Assembly: GCA_029990175.1 (NCBI GenBank) | Contig: JARKIP010000021.1 | Coordinates: forward strand, 16,125,501 to 16,189,500 | DNA from: Petunia secreta | Lineage: Eukaryota; Streptophyta; Magnoliopsida; Solanales; Solanaceae | Reading direction: 5' to 3' | DNA length: 64,000 bases | Part shown: positions 1 to 11,010 of the stretch, piece after piece | Numbering within the stretch: position 1 is the first letter of the stretch | Layout of the letters: the number at the start of each line of letters is the position of its first letter | Position numbers and translations under genes: made by a program | The notes under the pieces: generated by a model | What the model saw: only the letters and a program-made list of their open reading frames with translations | Database searches by the model: none | Told to the model about the DNA's origin: nothing

Positions 1-425
1 AATGATTCCTTCTTTTTTTTTTTCACAATAATCATTCAAGGCCAAATATTCTCCTACTCTATCATATCTAATTCTCTTTATTTTTCTACTAAGTTGATTT
101 CTAACTTCAGTTTTATAAGAAATAAATTCATCAAAGACATCATCTTTATTTCTAAGCAGATATAACTTAGTATATATAGAAAGTTCGTCATAATATATTT
201 TGCCACCTCTAGTCATAGTCTGTTTCAAATCACCCAAATCAATATGAATTAGTGTTAACAGTTCAATTTCTCGATTTATATGAAAAAAAGATTTTCTAGT
301 AATTTTAATTTTGGCATATATTACACACTTGGCAAATTTATTTGAGTCCAGACCAGATATTAAACCTAATGATTGTAGTTTCTTTATATACGAGATATTA
401 ACACGTCCTAGTCTAGCAAACTATA
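1..425 (-). pseudogene. Ty1/copia integrase fragment, truncated by window edge
   Basis: Read on the minus strand, about 140 codons stay open and resemble the GAG-pre-integrase to integrase junction of plant Ty1/copia polyproteins. An RLGRVN block replaces the usual RLGHVN, then comes an IHIDLGDL block (first catalytic Asp region), an RGGKIYY block and an IRYDRVGEY block that replaces the usual SDRGGEY. The His of the zinc-binding HHCC motif and several conserved positions are changed, so this is a relic. It runs off the left edge. On its upstream side (higher coordinates) it abuts directly the inverted-repeat arm starting near 450, with gag and protease missing. It is not adjacent to any intact gag. 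Confidence 0.75.
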
Positions 426-449
426 AACAAATAGAGTCAACCATATAAG

Positions 450-2040
450 CAGAAGTAAAACATTGTTTCTCTTAAACTCATAGACAAGTGAGAATAACAA
501 GTGTAAATTGAGGTGGCAACTGATTGAAAGCTCTATTCCATGCACTTTAGGTTGTTGATAGCAAATTATGATCACTACTTTCAATCATCAAAAAAGTAGT
601 CATTTTGCAATCATTACTTGTCCATTACGTCTTTTCTTTTGTCCTATTTTTATCTTTGTTAAATATAATATTTTATTATTAATTATCCTACTAAATTTCA
701 AACTTGCTGGTATTATTAGTTTTGCTGATTTGTGATCCCTCTATTAATATAAATGAATGTTTGTTTTATCATGGAAAAATATTTTACACTGCTGAAATAG
801 TTTTTAAGACAGTGCCCAGCACAACTTAAAGCTCTGTAATATTGTTGTTGTTGTTGTTGTTGTTATTATTATTATTATTATTTTATCACTTTTGTGTCCA
901 TAATATTTTCATTGTAGAAATATTATATTTCTCCATTTTACCTACAATTGTAGTTACAATGAAAAAATAAAATATTATACAAAAATAAAAATATCAATAA
1001 TAAGGTTATTAGAAAGTTTGAGTTGTCCTAGGCACAGTCCTAAGAAACTATTTCAATAATATGAAATGTTTCTACAGGATAAAACAAGTTTTCCTCTATA
1101 TACGAAGGGGTAGGAATCAGCAAAATATAAATTAAGTGTTTAGAACTAGCAAGTCAGGAGTAAGGTGACAAAGAAAAAATGATTAGGCTATATTTAAAGT
1201 GGTTATATAATATTGGAATAGTGCCTAATATAAATAGTAGCTAATTGTTAAATAGTGGCTAAAGAAGGGTTTGTATAGCTAAGAGGAGGATAGAATCGGC
1301 TGAGTTTGTTTTTGATAGTTTTTAAAAGCCAACTTCTCTATGCTAATTTTAGATAACAAGGTAAACTTGGACATGGACAGGTGCATGTTTATTTATTAAA
1401 ATATCCTTACAAATAAGCTAGTAAATAGCCACATAGCTTGCCACTAATCAATTGAATCGCCACTCTTTAATATATATTTGTCACTTAAACAAATAATATA
1501 CCACGTATCATATAATATCAACAAGTGTCTATCACATTATTGTAGGTACAATGAGGAAATTATGCACTGAAAATATTATGGACACAAAAGTGATAAAATA
1601 ATAATATTATTATTACAGAGCTTTGAGTTGTGCTGGACACTTTCCTAAGCAACTATTTCAGCAGTATGAAATGTTTCCCCATAGTAAAATAAGTCTCTTT
1701 TCATATTAATAGCGGGATCATGAATCAGCAAAATTAATAATACCAGTAAGTTTGAAATTTAGTAATACTAGTAAGTTTGAAATTTAAGATAATTAAGAAA
1801 TAAAATATTGTATTTGACAAAGTGTAAAATAGGACAAAAGAAAAGGTGTAATGGACAAGTAATGATTGCAAAATGATTACTTTTTTGATGATTGAAAGTA
1901 GTAACCATCATTGGCTATTTATAGCATAAAGTGCATGGAAGAGAGATCTCCATCGGTTAGCACATCAATTTAGATTGGTTAGTCTCACTTGACACTTGTT
2001 TATGAGTTTAAAAGAAACCATGCTTTAGTCCTATAATTTT
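450..2040. repeat. Large imperfect inverted repeat, probably two head-to-head copia LTR remnants
   Basis: The left arm (about 450-1000) matches the right arm (about 1535-2030) in reverse complement over nearly its whole length. Examples are AAGTGCATGGAA near 1930 with its complement near 537, GGACACAAAAGTGATAAAAT near 1582 with its complement near 885, and AGCTCTGTAAT near 832 with its complement near 1613. A third partial copy in the right-arm orientation lies at about 1015-1150. The left arm leads outward into a minus-strand copia integrase piece and the right arm into a plus-strand gag piece, so the arms are best read as the 5' LTRs of two divergent, decayed elements. A TTG/TTA microsatellite (842-882) sits in the left arm. 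Confidence 0.6.
842..882. repeat. (TTG)n(TTA)n microsatellite
   Basis: Seven or so TTG units run directly into ATT/TTA units. It lies inside the left arm of the large inverted repeat; the right arm has only a short ATT run at the matching place, so the array expanded after the two arms separated. Confidence 0.85.
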
Positions 2041-2321
2041 GATATAAAACTAGACATTTGTCCTTGGCTTAACATGTAAAATGATATATGTGGTACATTT
2101 GTAATAAATTTTTTGAATACCAATAATAATATTCCACAACCCCTCACTTATTTCAAAAGATTTGAAGAATAAGAAACTATAGTAAGTAACTCTGCTCCCG
2201 AAAATATTGTTAACACTACCAATATTACTACTGTCTATTCTGCTACCGATACTACCAATGTCGGTACTACACTCGCTGCTTCAAGATTAGTTTTACTACT
2301 CTATGCCACATTATTCCCTGA

Positions 2322-2700
2322 GTGGCTAATATTGAAATTTTAGCTAATGAGAATTCCAAACGTTGGCAAGAATATATTTTTTCACTGCTCGGTGTTCACG
2401 GTGTTGCTCATACTACATTGGCAAAAAAATACACGAGTCATGATAATATGCCAATAAGGTATGCTGTAACACTATTTTGCAAACTCTTTCTGATGAGGAG
2501 TACCCAAAAATTGCTTGAAGACCTTAAGGCTGAGAGAATCTCACTACCAGAAAAATTTGTTGTTGGTTTGCTGATCGAGAAGCTGCCCGAATCATGGAAT
2601 GATTACAAAACATTTTAGGGAAGGATGAAGAAAGAAGGCTGAAAGATGAGAAGCGATGCGTCACGTATGAACAGAAAGGAGACAGAAGAAGCTAATGAAT
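2322..2700 (+). pseudogene. Ty1/copia gag fragment (UBN2-type)
   Basis: A 98-codon open stretch ends in the block LIEKLPESWNDYKTF. It corresponds to the MIEKLPPSWNDFKNY block in the gag of the much better preserved copia element at 44.8-46.2 kb in this window. A stop follows, and weakly similar residues continue in another frame to about 2700. The N-terminal half (NSKRWQEYIFSLLGVHGV) looks like the FKRWQQKMFFYLTT part of that gag, but the segment between has been deleted or scrambled. No zinc knuckle, protease or polymerase follows. Non-functional remnant. Confidence 0.65.
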
Positions 2701-3391
2701 TTTTGTACCAGAAAGGGGGAAGTTCGAGTTCTGATCGCTTTTATGCTAGAAAGGGGGATCACCCTCTAAACTTAAGTATTCCTCTTTTCTCCGCTAAATA
2801 CTAAGGTAATCCTAAAAGTTCTTCATGCATCGGTCATGTTCTCTTGCTTTAATCTTCTCTTTCCTCGAATAGCTAGTTCATTGGAACGTTACAGTCGTCT
2901 TCCTGACCATTTGTCGATAAGTGTTAGCCAGCTATCATTTTATTTTTCGCTTGGGAGGAAGTTATCACTGTACTGGGTCAAAGAACTACCTTCCTGGTGC
3001 TACATTCTTACCTCTATCATTCCTCTCCCAATTCAAATTCGGAAAGAATCTGGCCGTGAGGTTACACAAGTTGTAACTGAGTCTTGATTGGTTACTTTAT
3101 CTTTTCTTGGTTGGTATGGCTAACAGGCGATAGAAGGTCTGCAACATTTATTGGGATTCTTCGTGTCATTTTTTTTCTTCAGAGTGTTTTATCTACATTT
3201 AGCGCACGAAAATATGTATTAAACAAAAAGTATAAAAACTTATTCACTATTTGACAAATTGAAGGAAAGAGCTAATAAATGAATACAAGATCATAATGAA
3301 TTTTAAACAATGATCACAATTTTATCTAACAGGCAATATGAAAGATAAAAAGTTGTTAGAGCTTATTTATTTTAACAAATAATTAGATATA
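2701..3391. other. Intergenic, nothing recognised
   Basis: AT-rich DNA with no recognisable coding similarity. An 83-codon open stretch at 2836-3087 has no features of a plant protein and no plausible promoter or splice signals. It may be further decayed retrotransposon sequence. Confidence 0.5.
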
Positions 3392-3846
3392 GGGACCATT
3401 TGGATTACCTGATTAAGAATAGTTGATGAATATTAAGTGATAATGGTAATTTAATAAATAATTGTTACATATTTGAATGGAATTTTAAAATTAATAGATA
3501 AGTAGATTGTGTATTTGGTAAGAATGTGCTCATAAGCATTTCTTGCAATTACTAAATTTGACCTTAACAAAAATATATATTTTGAAAAATGAATGTATGA
3601 CGAAAATAAAATAGAAAGAAAGGGTTAGGAGTTTTATTTAAAAATAGATCATTCGAATATTAAATAAAATATTAAGAATAATATAATAAAAAGGGTAGAT
3701 CGAATCAATTTTTTTTTTTTAAGCGAAAGTCATTAGTTGGGATTGATCAACTTATAATTTTTGGACTGATTTGAGATTATAAACCGCTTTGTAAGTACTT
3801 TTTATTAATCCATTTGATCAATTTATAAGTTTATCCAAACAACCAC
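3392..3846. mobile_element. MITE-like element, about 455 bp
   Basis: The left end GGGACCATTTGGAT and the reverse complement of the right end, GTGGTTGTTTGGAT, form an imperfect terminal inverted repeat of the GGG..GTTTGG type common in plant Tourist-like MITEs. The interior is AT-rich with no coding capacity. The flanking trinucleotides (ATA left, TTA right) are not a clean target duplication, so the exact ends are uncertain. Confidence 0.5.
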
Positions 3847-4180
3847 TTAGTTTTTTCCAATGTACCATTTTCCTGCTGCTAAATTAAATCTTCAGTAGGA
3901 TTAAGCTCTTTGGTGTTCAATGAGAAATAAATATGTTTATTTATGAAAATACTTTATCAAATTAATAAACACAATTAAAAAGACTTGCGTTTACAAATTA
4001 AAATTCTAAGTCGAAGTATTTCCGTGCCCAAAGTTTTATTTAAAATTTTGGAAGTTAAAATCACATTCCAATTTCATTTCACACCCTAAATTACAAACTT
4101 TTCATCGCCCCGCCTAAAGTACAAGTTTACTCTCACCCAAAAAGCACAATCCGTGTCAACACTGAAAGGACCAGTCTCCA

Positions 4181-4336
4181 CCGTCGATATCTCTTTATCC
4201 AACGATTCACATACAGTTTTATCATCTCACACGGATCGACACTTATATCCGTCGATTTTACTCAAATCTACAAACACAACCAACGGTCACGATTTAACCC
4301 ACAACGGAAGATCCCAAAATTGAGCAGATATAAATA
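4181..4336 (+). promoter_or_regulatory. Histone H4 promoter
   Basis: Three elements typical of plant histone promoters precede the H4 start. ATCCAACG at 4197-4204 lacks only the first base of the nonamer CATCCAACG. CACGGATC at 4230-4237 is one base from the octamer CGCGGATC. TATAAATA lies at 4329-4336, about 90 bp before the ATG. CCGTCGAT occurs twice (4181, 4249). Octamer and nonamer elements are known to drive S-phase and meristem expression in plant histone genes; that this copy does so is inference. Confidence 0.7.
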
Positions 4337-4425
4337 CCCATCACGGGTTCTCAACATCATTCATCGCTCATTTCATTTTCTAATTCAAAGTTCAAAACAA
4401 AACCCTAGAAAGTTCCTCTTTAAAA

Positions 4426-4737
4426 ATGTCGGGACGGGGAAAGGGAGGAAAAGGATTGGGAAAGGGAGGAGCAAAGAGGCACAGGAAAGTGTTGAGAGAT
4501 AACATTCAAGGTATTACTAAGCCTGCTATTCGTCGTTTGGCTCGTAGGGGTGGTGTCAAGCGTATTTCTGGTTTGATTTATGAGGAGACACGTGGCGTCT
4601 TGAAGATCTTTCTAGAAAATGTGATTCGTGATGCAGTTACTTACACAGAGCATGCTAGGAGAAAGACTGTTACTGCTATGGATGTTGTTTATGCACTTAA
4701 GAGGCAAGGCAGGACTTTGTATGGATTTGGAGGTTAG
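4426..4737 (+). CDS. Histone H4
   Basis: Complete intronless ORF of 103 codons, exactly the length of plant H4. The N-terminal tail [20 protein letters not shown] holds the acetylatable lysines. The histone fold follows, with [20 protein letters not shown], the [21 protein letters not shown] helix and the C-terminal end TLYGFGG. H4 pairs with H3, and the (H3-H4)2 tetramer is the core of the nucleosome. I see no substitution at a position I recognise as invariant. It has its own histone-type promoter, so it is very probably an active member of the multicopy H4 family. The ATG is preceded by AAAA, a good plant start context. A likely poly(A) signal, AATGAA, lies near 4887. Confidence 0.98.
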
Positions 4738-5980
4738 GTTTGGAATTAGGGTTTGTAGGTTGGTTTGTGGGGTGGTTATTGTAGATTTTATATTTGAAAC
4801 TTGAATCAATGTTGTTTTTAGGGTTCAGTTTATTTTAGTTTTTGGATGTTATGGTCTGGGATTTGTAATTCCTCGTTATATAATCAATGAAATGAGACCA
4901 TTTTCTAGTAATTGAATTTGTTCTGTTACAGATTTAATACTTTTCTTATTTAGCAGTTAAATTATCAAATTATTATTTTTAGTTGATCTCACAATGTAAA
5001 CTTTAATACACAATGGCTGCGGAATCATATTTTGAGTAGCAAATCACGGTGATAAGTTTGCTATAGAGGTGAAATGAACATTATAATAATGTTGCACTGG
5101 GATTGTTTGTTTATTTACTTCTGTGTTGATATAATTATGTAAGGACGAGATGATTTTCTTTCTCAGCATTGGAAGTAGTAGAGCCATCAACAAGTTTTAG
5201 CTTGCTCAATCATGTTCCTAATTTCTATGAATTGTTTGAGCGAATAGTTCTCTTTACTCCGACATTTTATATGCGAGTCTCTTTCCTGTTATTACAGTTG
5301 TGAGTTCTTCAGAATGGCAAACATATCTGCTAGGTATTTTTACCTTTGCGTTGCTGCTTGTAGTGGTTTAAGTACAGACTTAATTGTTGGTTTATCTCAG
5401 TTAAGAAGACAATTGTCATAAATCCATCAATTAGGATCTCTTGCGTGTATCAGCATTTTCATTTCCAGCACTTGGTGTGATTGTTACTGCAGGTGAACTG
5501 AGATTTTGAGCTGCCATCAGTCTTTGCAGCTTGGATTCTTGGTTTACTATCCAGTTCTTTTCTGCTCAGCTGGGGATCAGTTGTGCAAGTTTCACATTTT
5601 CTTTCAGTTTGTTTTGTTAGATTAAGTTTAGGTTGAATATGTTGAATTCAGATAACATCCATTTCTAATATGCAACGACTTCTTTTCGTCCATACTTTAT
5701 GTTGGACTAACAATAGGAAATCTGCAGCTGCTGTTCCCATTTACCTTGTCCTGCACTGAATCTTATAATCGCATTCCTCTGCTTATTACCAATTATTAAG
5801 AGAGGTTAGTGATGGAAAATGAACTATGCTTCAGATATTAGGCTGTCGAAGTCTGATATAATTTGGGTTTTCTGTAAATTTTAATATTTCAGCGAAAAAC
5901 TTCTGCTTCTGTATAGTTATAGATCTTATCGACAATGATGTCCCTTCATTAATGTTAAAATCTTTCTATTTTATTTCAAG
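4738..5980. other. H4 3' UTR and presumed intron/spacer before the ACR exons
   Basis: The first 150-200 bp should be the H4 3' UTR. The rest is T-rich and intron-like, ending in the acceptor TTTATTTCAAG at 5970-5980. I looked in all forward frames for the N-terminal ACT domains expected upstream of the ACR exons and found none. Confidence 0.5.
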
Positions 5981-5981
5981 G

Positions 5982-7231
5982 GAGCTTTTACACACAAAAC
6001 AGAGGCCGAATGAGTCAAACGAGCAGTTGCATGCTGTTTTGGGCCAATCGTGTAGTTGTGAGCTTCAGTTAGCAAGCCCACAATATGACAACCTTCAATG
6101 TTTCTCTTCTCTTGCTCCATCTGTTGCTGAGGAATTATTTAGGTGTGAATGGTCAGATAATGAATTTTGCACGCAAGCTCTTAGCCCAGATATGACAAAG
6201 TTGAAGAAGACGAGTGTGACACTAGATAATTCCCTGAGGCCAGGGCATACATTGCTTCAGATTAGTTGTGTTGATCACAAAGGTTTTCTGTATGATATTA
6301 TGCGCACATTGAAAGACTGCAATATCCAGGTATGGACTTTTACATTAACAACAATCGACATCTTTGTTGATCACAGATCTTTTTTTTTTTTTAAAATAGT
6401 TCCAAGAGTCTCCTATCAGTGGCTGTTGCTTCCTGTCATGGTTTCGATGCTGTCTAAAGCGAAACTTTGATCTATGACACTTGCCCAATAAGTTAGTTGT
6501 CTATAGGCGTGATTCTTTTCAACTCCATTGTTTTCAATTCCAGTTTATAGTTTTCCTGCTTGTCATTAAGGTTATTTGGCACCTGCATAATGATTTAGTA
6601 TAGCATGCTGATTAATCTGATAGTTGATCTTTCCTCTTTATGGCAGATTGCTTATGATCGATTTTCACCAGTTAATAAGGGTCAGCGAGAATTAGACCTT
6701 TTTATTCGGCACAAGTATGGGAAAAAGATTGTGGATCCAGATAAACAAGAAGCTCTTTGTTCTCGCTTAAAAGTGGAAATGCTTCATCCACTACGTGTAA
6801 TTATCACAAATCGTGGGCCAGATACTGAACTTTTGGTTGCTAATCCTGTAGAGCTATCTGGAAAAGGTAGAGCACGTGTTTTCTATGATGCGACGTTGGC
6901 ACTGAAGACCCTTGGGATCTGCATCTTCTCGGTGAGTATCTTGTGGTCTAGGCATATTTGAAGGTGATGGTCTGCTCTTATATTGCACCTTAGCTTAAAG
7001 GACAAAGTTCTAAAGAAAATTGAATAGAGGCGTTATCACGTTAACTAACCTCTTCACTGGATGGACTTTAATATATTTTTGCACGCAGAAATCGGAAGGC
7101 ATTGTGCAAATGATCGTGAGTGGGAGGTTTACAGATTCCTTTTAGATGAGAATTGTAGAATTGACATGTCATGTATGGTTGGTAGAAATCAGATTGTAGA
7201 CAAAGTCAGAAAAACTTTTATGGGTTGGTGA
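5982..7231 (+). CDS. ACT-domain repeat protein (ACR9/ACR10-like), 3' half only
   Basis: Three exons, 5981-6329, 6647-6935 and 7089-7231, splice into 259 open codons ending in TGA. The product begins ELLHTK and has an ACT domain starting HTLLQISCVDHKGFLYDIMRT. A second ACT domain follows, starting LRVIITNRGPDTELLVANPVE, and the end reads EWEVYRFLLDE...FMGW. Plant ACR proteins carry four ACT domains that are thought to bind amino acids; the two N-terminal ones are absent here. The donor of the middle exon must be GTATCT at 6936, not the nearby GTGAGT at 6932, because only the former keeps the frame into IGRHCANDREWEVYRF. The open frame argues against long decay, but the missing 5' exons mean either a truncated copy or a very long upstream intron that would hold the H4 gene. 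Confidence 0.75.
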
Positions 7232-8701
7232 GTTCAATCATTCACTCTCTTCTGGCTTTCCTCTGGAAGGTCTTAGGATCTGTGAGCTAATCCTTCATCT
7301 TATTAGCTTCAGTTACCTTTTTAGGTGTTTTGTATCTAAAATTGTAAATTGTGCGTCCAGCTGCTGGACTCCAGCATATATAGATGATCCCTTTGTACAG
7401 TTCTTTTGTAAATTATTGCCACATTTAATTGAGCTCGTCTTTATAGTGTGTGTTAGTGAAATCTCCTTAAAGAAATTTACTTCTTTCGTCTCCTCATTTT
7501 GTGTAGACATTTGATGTACCTTGTCTCTTTTTTCACTATTCTTGTTCTTTCTTAGTCCCAAGTCATGCGCTAATCATGTTTGTACTTTTTTTTTATGTGC
7601 CCATGACCTTCCTAATAGGCTCTGCAGGTACCTCATTTCTACATTGGACCTAGTAATACCGGGAAAAGACTTTATCCACTCCTAGTGTTGGCGACCATAG
7701 GCTGCTCTTGTATTTCTTTTGTATGTCCTCTGTCTTCTTTTTGGGGGCGTGTTCCTGCTAAGCGTGCTTATAAGAACAGATTACTTGTTGGTATCTATGC
7801 AAATCTTGGTAAATGCGGTGTTCTCTACTGGGAAGGTTTTTTGAGCACTACACGACACATACTTGTTAACTTCAGCAATATTCACTTACCTGTTAGAATG
7901 CTTTTGTTTTCCCTTCGAGGGGGTGCTAACTTGGCTGTTTAGCGTGGTAACGGAAAAAATATTTAGGGAGAAATCATTTTCCTTTGCTTATTGTATGCAA
8001 GTAAAGTAGAGTCGAAGTATTAAAACAGAGTTAAAATGTTGAAAAGTTTTTTCAAAGTTAAATCTGGACTAGTGGTTTTGTTGAGCTCTTTTAGAGAAGC
8101 TTATGCTCCTTGCAGCTCATTTTAAACAAAGTGAAATGGGCCTCATATAATTTTGGCGCTCTGGCTTGATCTTCTCAAATTAATGCTGATTTGCTGCCTG
8201 TTAAATATGAGAATTCATCAAAATATGCATGAAGGTTGTTATTTCCTCCTTAATATGTTAAAAAAGATGACATCTTTCTATAGTTAGAAATAATTAAACT
8301 TTATTTTTTTTGTTTTACACTAATCGAAATAATTTGTAGCACAAAAAATTCTATGACGTGTTTAGATGTGAAGTTTTTAAATGTCGACCAATGAATATAT
8401 AACACATAATTTAGGAGGATTGAAATAATTACAAGTGGGGAAGAATATTATCTTTGGATAAGCATGCGCGTCAAAATAACGGTGGACATTTGAAAGAAGA
8501 AAAAGGGGAACATAAACTAGCTTAATTTTCAGTAGAGCACAAGTGGTAGGATCATATTTGGATATCAATCACCCATTTCAACGTGTTAGTTTCTGCTTAA
8601 ATACTCTGTGGTACTCATATCAAATTGGCCATTAACACTCTACTTTATAATGGCACCACTCAAATAATAAAAGCAACGTGGGTTCTCATTTTAGACTACA
8701 T
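7232..8701. other. ACR 3' UTR and intergenic DNA
   Basis: Downstream of the ACR stop codon, T-rich sequence probably includes the 3' UTR. Short open stretches (for example 7685-7942) show no recognisable domain. No tRNA, SINE or clear MITE was found here. Confidence 0.45.
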
Positions 8702-9846
8702 TTAGGATCTGTTTGGAAAATCACACCGTAATCAAAATTGTTGTAATTACTAGGGTAGTAATTACATAGCCTAGTAATTACACAGTAGATTAATTACAAA
8801 GTCCTGTTTGTCTGACATAGTTTAATAACACTGTAATTACAAGCGTACTGTTTGGTTGCACAAGTGCGATTAGACAATTAAATCTTTTTATTGATATATA
8901 TTTTTCATAATACTAATGTTTTAATTTAATTTAATTATAAAAATTAAAAGCATACCTTTTGTTATATCATGGACGCACTTGTAAAAAAGTTACTACTATT
9001 TATAACTATAATTCCATAACATTATTCAAATATTTGACAACAAGATATTCTATCAAGTATAATTGAAAAATGAACAACATGCAATGAGAAATATCAAGTC
9101 AATACTGCTAAAAAAAATAAATTGAAACCACAAAAAAATATAACATAATCAAAATTCAATTTTTGTTAAAACAAAATAATACTCTTATGTAAAATCGCAA
9201 CAAAACGGAAAATAAATTTTAACATAATTTAAGCAAATAAAATCAAAAGGACAGGAAAATATCGGACTATAACCTCATTCAACAACGGAATTATACTTTA
9301 ATGACATCACCCGCTATATCAAGTTTGTTCATTATCAAGTTTGTTCATGAGTCATTTTTTCTAATATTAGAAGCTGTGGTTTCAAAACTATAATAATGCA
9401 GTTTTATTAAATAAAGAAAATAAATAAAAAAACTACAAACAATTACATAGAATTATAAAAAGTAGAGGTTGGAAAGTGAGAAGAAAGAAAATGAAAGATA
9501 AATAACAAAAATATATATTTAAAAAAAACAACTAAAAATAAAAAATAAAAATAATAGGAATGAAAATAAAAAATAAAAGAAAAGAAATTAAAATAATAGA
9601 GATAATATAATAATAAATAATTTAAAAGAAAAGAACTTAAAGTAAAAACAAAAAGAAAGAAACAAAAGTTGTCATGTAATTACACCCAATTCTCAACATC
9701 CCCTTGAGAATTGGAGAGTGTAATTGCACCCTCTCAATTACACTCAATTCCCTTCTGACTTGGTGATTACGTGGCCAAACAAACAGACCAAACTGTGTAA
9801 TTACACCCAATTTCAATTCCCATGTGGCTTTCCAAACATACCCTTA
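8702..9846. mobile_element. Tourist/Harbinger-like MITE, 1.14 kb, with TTA target duplication
   Basis: The element at 8705-9843 is flanked by TTA on both sides (8702-8704 and 9844-9846). The left end GGATCTGTTTGGAAA and the reverse complement of the right end, GGGTATGTTTGGAAA, form a terminal inverted repeat. Subterminal GTAATTAC motifs recur at both ends (8745-8850 and 9675-9810). The centre is a roughly 750-bp A-rich stretch with no coding capacity. A 3-bp TTA/TAA duplication is typical of PIF/Harbinger-derived Tourist MITEs. It has no transposase and would depend on one encoded elsewhere. Confidence 0.8.
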
Positions 9847-11010
9847 CAGTAACTGAATTTGGAATGGTTGAGAATAGTTTAATTCGTATTCTTAACCACT
9901 CAAATAATACTAACAAAGGTTTTAAAAGATAAAATTGGAATCGCAGACATAAATGAACAACCAACTTTTCAACATCAAACGAGATTACGGGAACCAAATT
10001 TTGTGCATAAAACAGGCAATTATTAGTTTAAATTTTGATGATTTCATGCATTTTACCACTAGCTTAGTCACTAGTATTTATAACAGAAGTCCCTAAACTA
10101 TAGTCAATTTAATTTAATAACAAACTCTACTCAATTAAAGTTTTGCGACTTTTCTATTGTCGTTGACAATTTTTTTTTAGTTATTTTAATTAAAAGAATA
10201 ATTTAATAATTTTACTCCATCTAATTTAATTATTGTACTTCCATCTGCCCCAATATATGTGAAACTATTTTTTTTTAGTTTGTCTAAAAAAAAATGTCAC
10301 ACTTTCTTAATATTTGATATATTATTTATATTTTATCTTTGTTGGACCCTACCTACTTTAAAGCTACTAGAAACTCTTTAATTACTTTAATATTCTTTTT
10401 ATTTTTTATTTTTTTAAAAATAATTTATTTTTAGAATTAAATTCTATTTATTAAATTTTGTGCAAAATCAAATAGCGCCACGTGAATTGAAATGAGGTAG
10501 GATCAGTATATAAGTAAAACTCATAAACCTTTTGATAAAACAACAGTAGTTGATAGATAACCTTACCGCTCATTTTTTGAAACCAAAGTGGGTGTGTGTG
10601 TGTGACGAAAGACGAGATCGGTGTGGATCTATCTGGGTTCCGTAATTTCGCATTATCCAAAATAGTGCAGAGCCCACGTGTATAAAAAAGCCACAAGCCA
10701 CATAATTGCTCCAAATAGTAATCTTTTTTTTTTCTTTTCTTTTTCCTTATTTCTCCATTTCCTTCCCTTCCACGTTACTTTCCCAATCATAGCTTTGAAT
10801 GAAAGTCGCATTAACTTTGAAATTATTATTTCAACTGTAAATTGTAAAAAATCTTAGCTGAATGCAAATCTCATTTACAGATAACAAAAATCTTATTATA
10901 TAATATAATATTAATTACCGAACATATAATCTCCTGTTTGGATCCACACTATTAGATTTAGGGCAATAAATAAATAAATAAATTGCTGTGTTATCTCCAA
11001 ATGTTTGGCA
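9847..11010. other. Intergenic and promoter region of the 11-exon gene
   Basis: AT-rich. A degenerate Stowaway-like piece (10238 to about 10345) begins ACTTCCATCTGCCCC. Two CACGTG-type G-box cores (CCACGTGA near 10479 and CCACGTGT near 10674) lie 340-530 bp before the ATG at 11011 and may be regulatory. No coding sequence was recognised. Confidence 0.45.
10238..10345. mobile_element. Degenerate Stowaway-like MITE fragment
   Basis: The sequence begins CTTCCATCTGCCCCAATA after a TA, and contains TTTGTCTAAAAAAAAATGTCA. This matches the layout of the better-preserved copy at 39.4 kb, which starts TTCCCTCTGTCCCA. The opposite terminal repeat is not visible, so this is a partial or decayed copy. 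Confidence 0.45.

Noticed and set aside
2836..3087. An 83-codon open stretch as a possible small gene
   Set aside because: No domain, no promoter, beside decayed copia remnants.
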